Below are positions 63,093 through 64,000 of a DNA stretch of 64,000 bases, in pieces. This stretch comes from an uncultured Candidatus Entotheonella sp. Lineage in GTDB: Bacteria > Tectomicrobia > Entotheonellia > Entotheonellales > Entotheonellaceae. Every line of letters starts with the position of its first letter. The first letter of the stretch is position 1. Below the pieces are notes generated by a model. It worked only from the letters and a program-made list of their open reading frames with translations, ran no database searches and was not told where the DNA came from. The stretch spans positions 2,155,489-2,219,488 of the forward strand of contig OY282375.1 in NCBI GenBank assembly GCA_958295825.1, read 5' to 3'. The position numbers and the translations under genes were made by a program.

Positions 63093-64000
63093 TTATGGCT
63101 CCGTCGCGGCCTTGCTCTGCGCCTCCACGATCAGCGCCTCGATGTTTCCCGCCGTCAGGCTTTTCAGGAAGGCCACCAGCGCCGCCTCTTCCGCCTCGTT
63201 CAGCCGCAGGTCGCGCACCAGCGGGTCGATGCCGAAATGGCGGAAGCCGCCATCGCCGTAGTAGGCGACGACGTCTTCAAGCGTCTCGAAGGTGCCGTTG
63301 TGCATGTAGGGCGCCGTGAGCTCGACGTTACGCAGGGAAGGCGTGCGGTACCGGAACATGTCGATGAATTCCTTGGTGATCTCCATGCGGCCCATGTCGG
63401 AAGGCGTTGCGACGGCGTCGGGGTCGTGGACCGCGGTGTAGAGGGGCATGCCCCGGCGCGTTATCAGTTGTCCAGCGCCGATGTCTCGGGCCGGAATCCA
63501 GCCGATGCCGTCATCGTGGAACAGGTGGTCGGTGAACAGGGCGTCGCGGTCGTCGAGGGCGTGGCAGTTGACGCAGCCGGCCTTGCCAGTGAACAGGTCG
63601 AAACCTTGTTTGGCGATGGCGTCCAGGGCATTCTCCTGCCCGCCGTAGCGCCAGCGGTCAAAGGCGGAATCGGCGGCCAACAAAGTGCGCTCGTAGGTAG
63701 AGATGGCGTGCGCGACGGTTCGCGGGCCGGGACCCTCGCCGAATGCTGCCTCGAAAAGGCCGGCATAATCGGGCAACTGGCGGATACGGTCGATCACCAC
63801 GTCCAGCGACGGGTTGGCCAATTCGTCTGCCACGGTGAAGGGCTCAAGGGCCTGCTTTTCGAGGCTGCTCTGGCGTCCGTCGAGGAAGAACGAACGCTGG
63901 TAGGCGACGTTCAGCAGGGTCGGGGCGTTGCGCCGCAGGACCATGCCGTCATGACCGACCGGCGTGTGGCCTTTGTTGAGCGTGAACCCTTCATGGGGCA
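63093..64000 (-). CDS. Di-haem cytochrome c peroxidase (MauG/CcpA family), copy 2, partial at window end
   Basis: The 3' 302 codons or so of the copy of 39863-41065, with the second haem site CVNCHALDD present; the frame is still open at 64000, so the N-terminus and first haem site lie mostly beyond the window. No difference from copy 1 seen. Confidence 0.9.
   Translation of the reverse strand, partial: PHEGFTLNKGHTPVGHDGMVLRRNAPTLLNVAYQRSFFLDGRQSSLEKQALEPFTVADELANPSLDVVIDRIRQLPDYAGLFEAAFGEGPGPRTVAHAISTYERTLLAADSAFDRWRYGGQENALDAIAKQGFDLFTGKAGCVNCHALDDRDALFTDHLFHDDGIGWIPARDIGAGQLITRRGMPLYTAVHDPDAVATPSDMGRMEITKEFIDMFRYRTPSLRNVELTAPYMHNGTFETLEDVVAYYGDGGFRHFGIDPLVRDLRLNEAEEAALVAFLKSLTAGNIEALIVEAQSKAATEP

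Larger units (their letters stand above)
60173..64000. repeat. Direct duplication, copy 2, running off the window
   Basis: Same orientation and near-identical to 36943-40770. The left edge lies directly after the disrupted coiled-coil ORF; the right edge is beyond the window, so the true length is at least 3.83 kb. The few differences from copy 1 are all within its first 1.25 kb. Confidence 0.95.

Overview
The window is GC-rich DNA from a Gram-negative bacterium, most likely an uncultured member of the Pseudomonadota. Support for this: a XoxF-type periplasmic methanol dehydrogenase operon, RND efflux with a periplasmic adaptor, a signal-peptide-bearing LigE-type DNA ligase, TonB-free Gram-negative lipoproteins, a Fur box, FeSOD and a MauG/CcpA di-haem peroxidase. 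The species cannot be named from this sequence. Several genes carry single-base frameshifts, so either there is real gene decay or the assembly has indel errors (possibly metagenomic).

Layout. 150-3820 (+): xoxF-xoxJ-xoxG plus a DUF2380-like gene, a lanthanide-dependent methanol oxidation operon. 3908-10764 (-): surface-glycan or natural-product cluster (class I methyltransferase, B12-binding radical SAM protein, sulfotransferase, broken Gfo/Idh oxidoreductase, GT4 glycosyltransferase, formyltransferase/GINT1-like fusion). 10795-13559 (-): transposase remnant, DUF4242, class III CoA-transferase, SDR. 13714-14870 (+): LigE ligase and a tiny lipoprotein. 15073-18705 (-): peptide/opine-type ABC binding protein, DinB-like, PqiA-like, LLM oxidoreductase. 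18949-20145 (+): CMD-like and Uma2 proteins. 20152-23018 (-): PD-(D/E)XK protein, Gfo/Idh, RraA-like. 23141-25779 (+): Fur-box promoter, imelysin and di-haem oxidase. 25925-29221 (+): sugar-type ABC importer lacking its ATPase. 29230-32866 (-): tungstate transporter tupBCA with an MFS gene inserted between tupC and tupA. 33076-36981: SDR, ABC binding protein without signal peptide, decayed BsuBI/PstI-like restriction enzyme with an intact N6-adenine methyltransferase.

36943-40770 and 60173-64000 are two nearly identical direct copies (offset exactly 23230 bases) of a block holding a HicB-like ORF, a gamma-glutamyltransferase-like gene, sodB and a di-haem cytochrome c peroxidase. The second copy runs off the window. 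Between the copies lie a HAD phosphatase, a LOG protein, a hendecad-repeat membrane protein, a 4.2 kb graveyard of five nested insertion-sequence remnants (IS630, IS5, IS66, an ExeA-ATPase/integrase transposon, IS21 and IS5 again), a phospholipase-D-like gene cut by the last IS, a hydrolase with a palindromic repeat embedded in its reading frame, an atypical SDR, Uma2, a K+-independent H+-pyrophosphatase, an RND efflux pair and acetoacetyl-CoA synthetase.

No tRNA, rRNA or CRISPR array was recognised. The most interesting points are the 23 kb-spaced duplication, the two SDRs with the same Tyr-to-Gly/Lys-to-Asn active-site replacement, the glycan cluster with its fusion enzyme, and the Fur-controlled imelysin operon.
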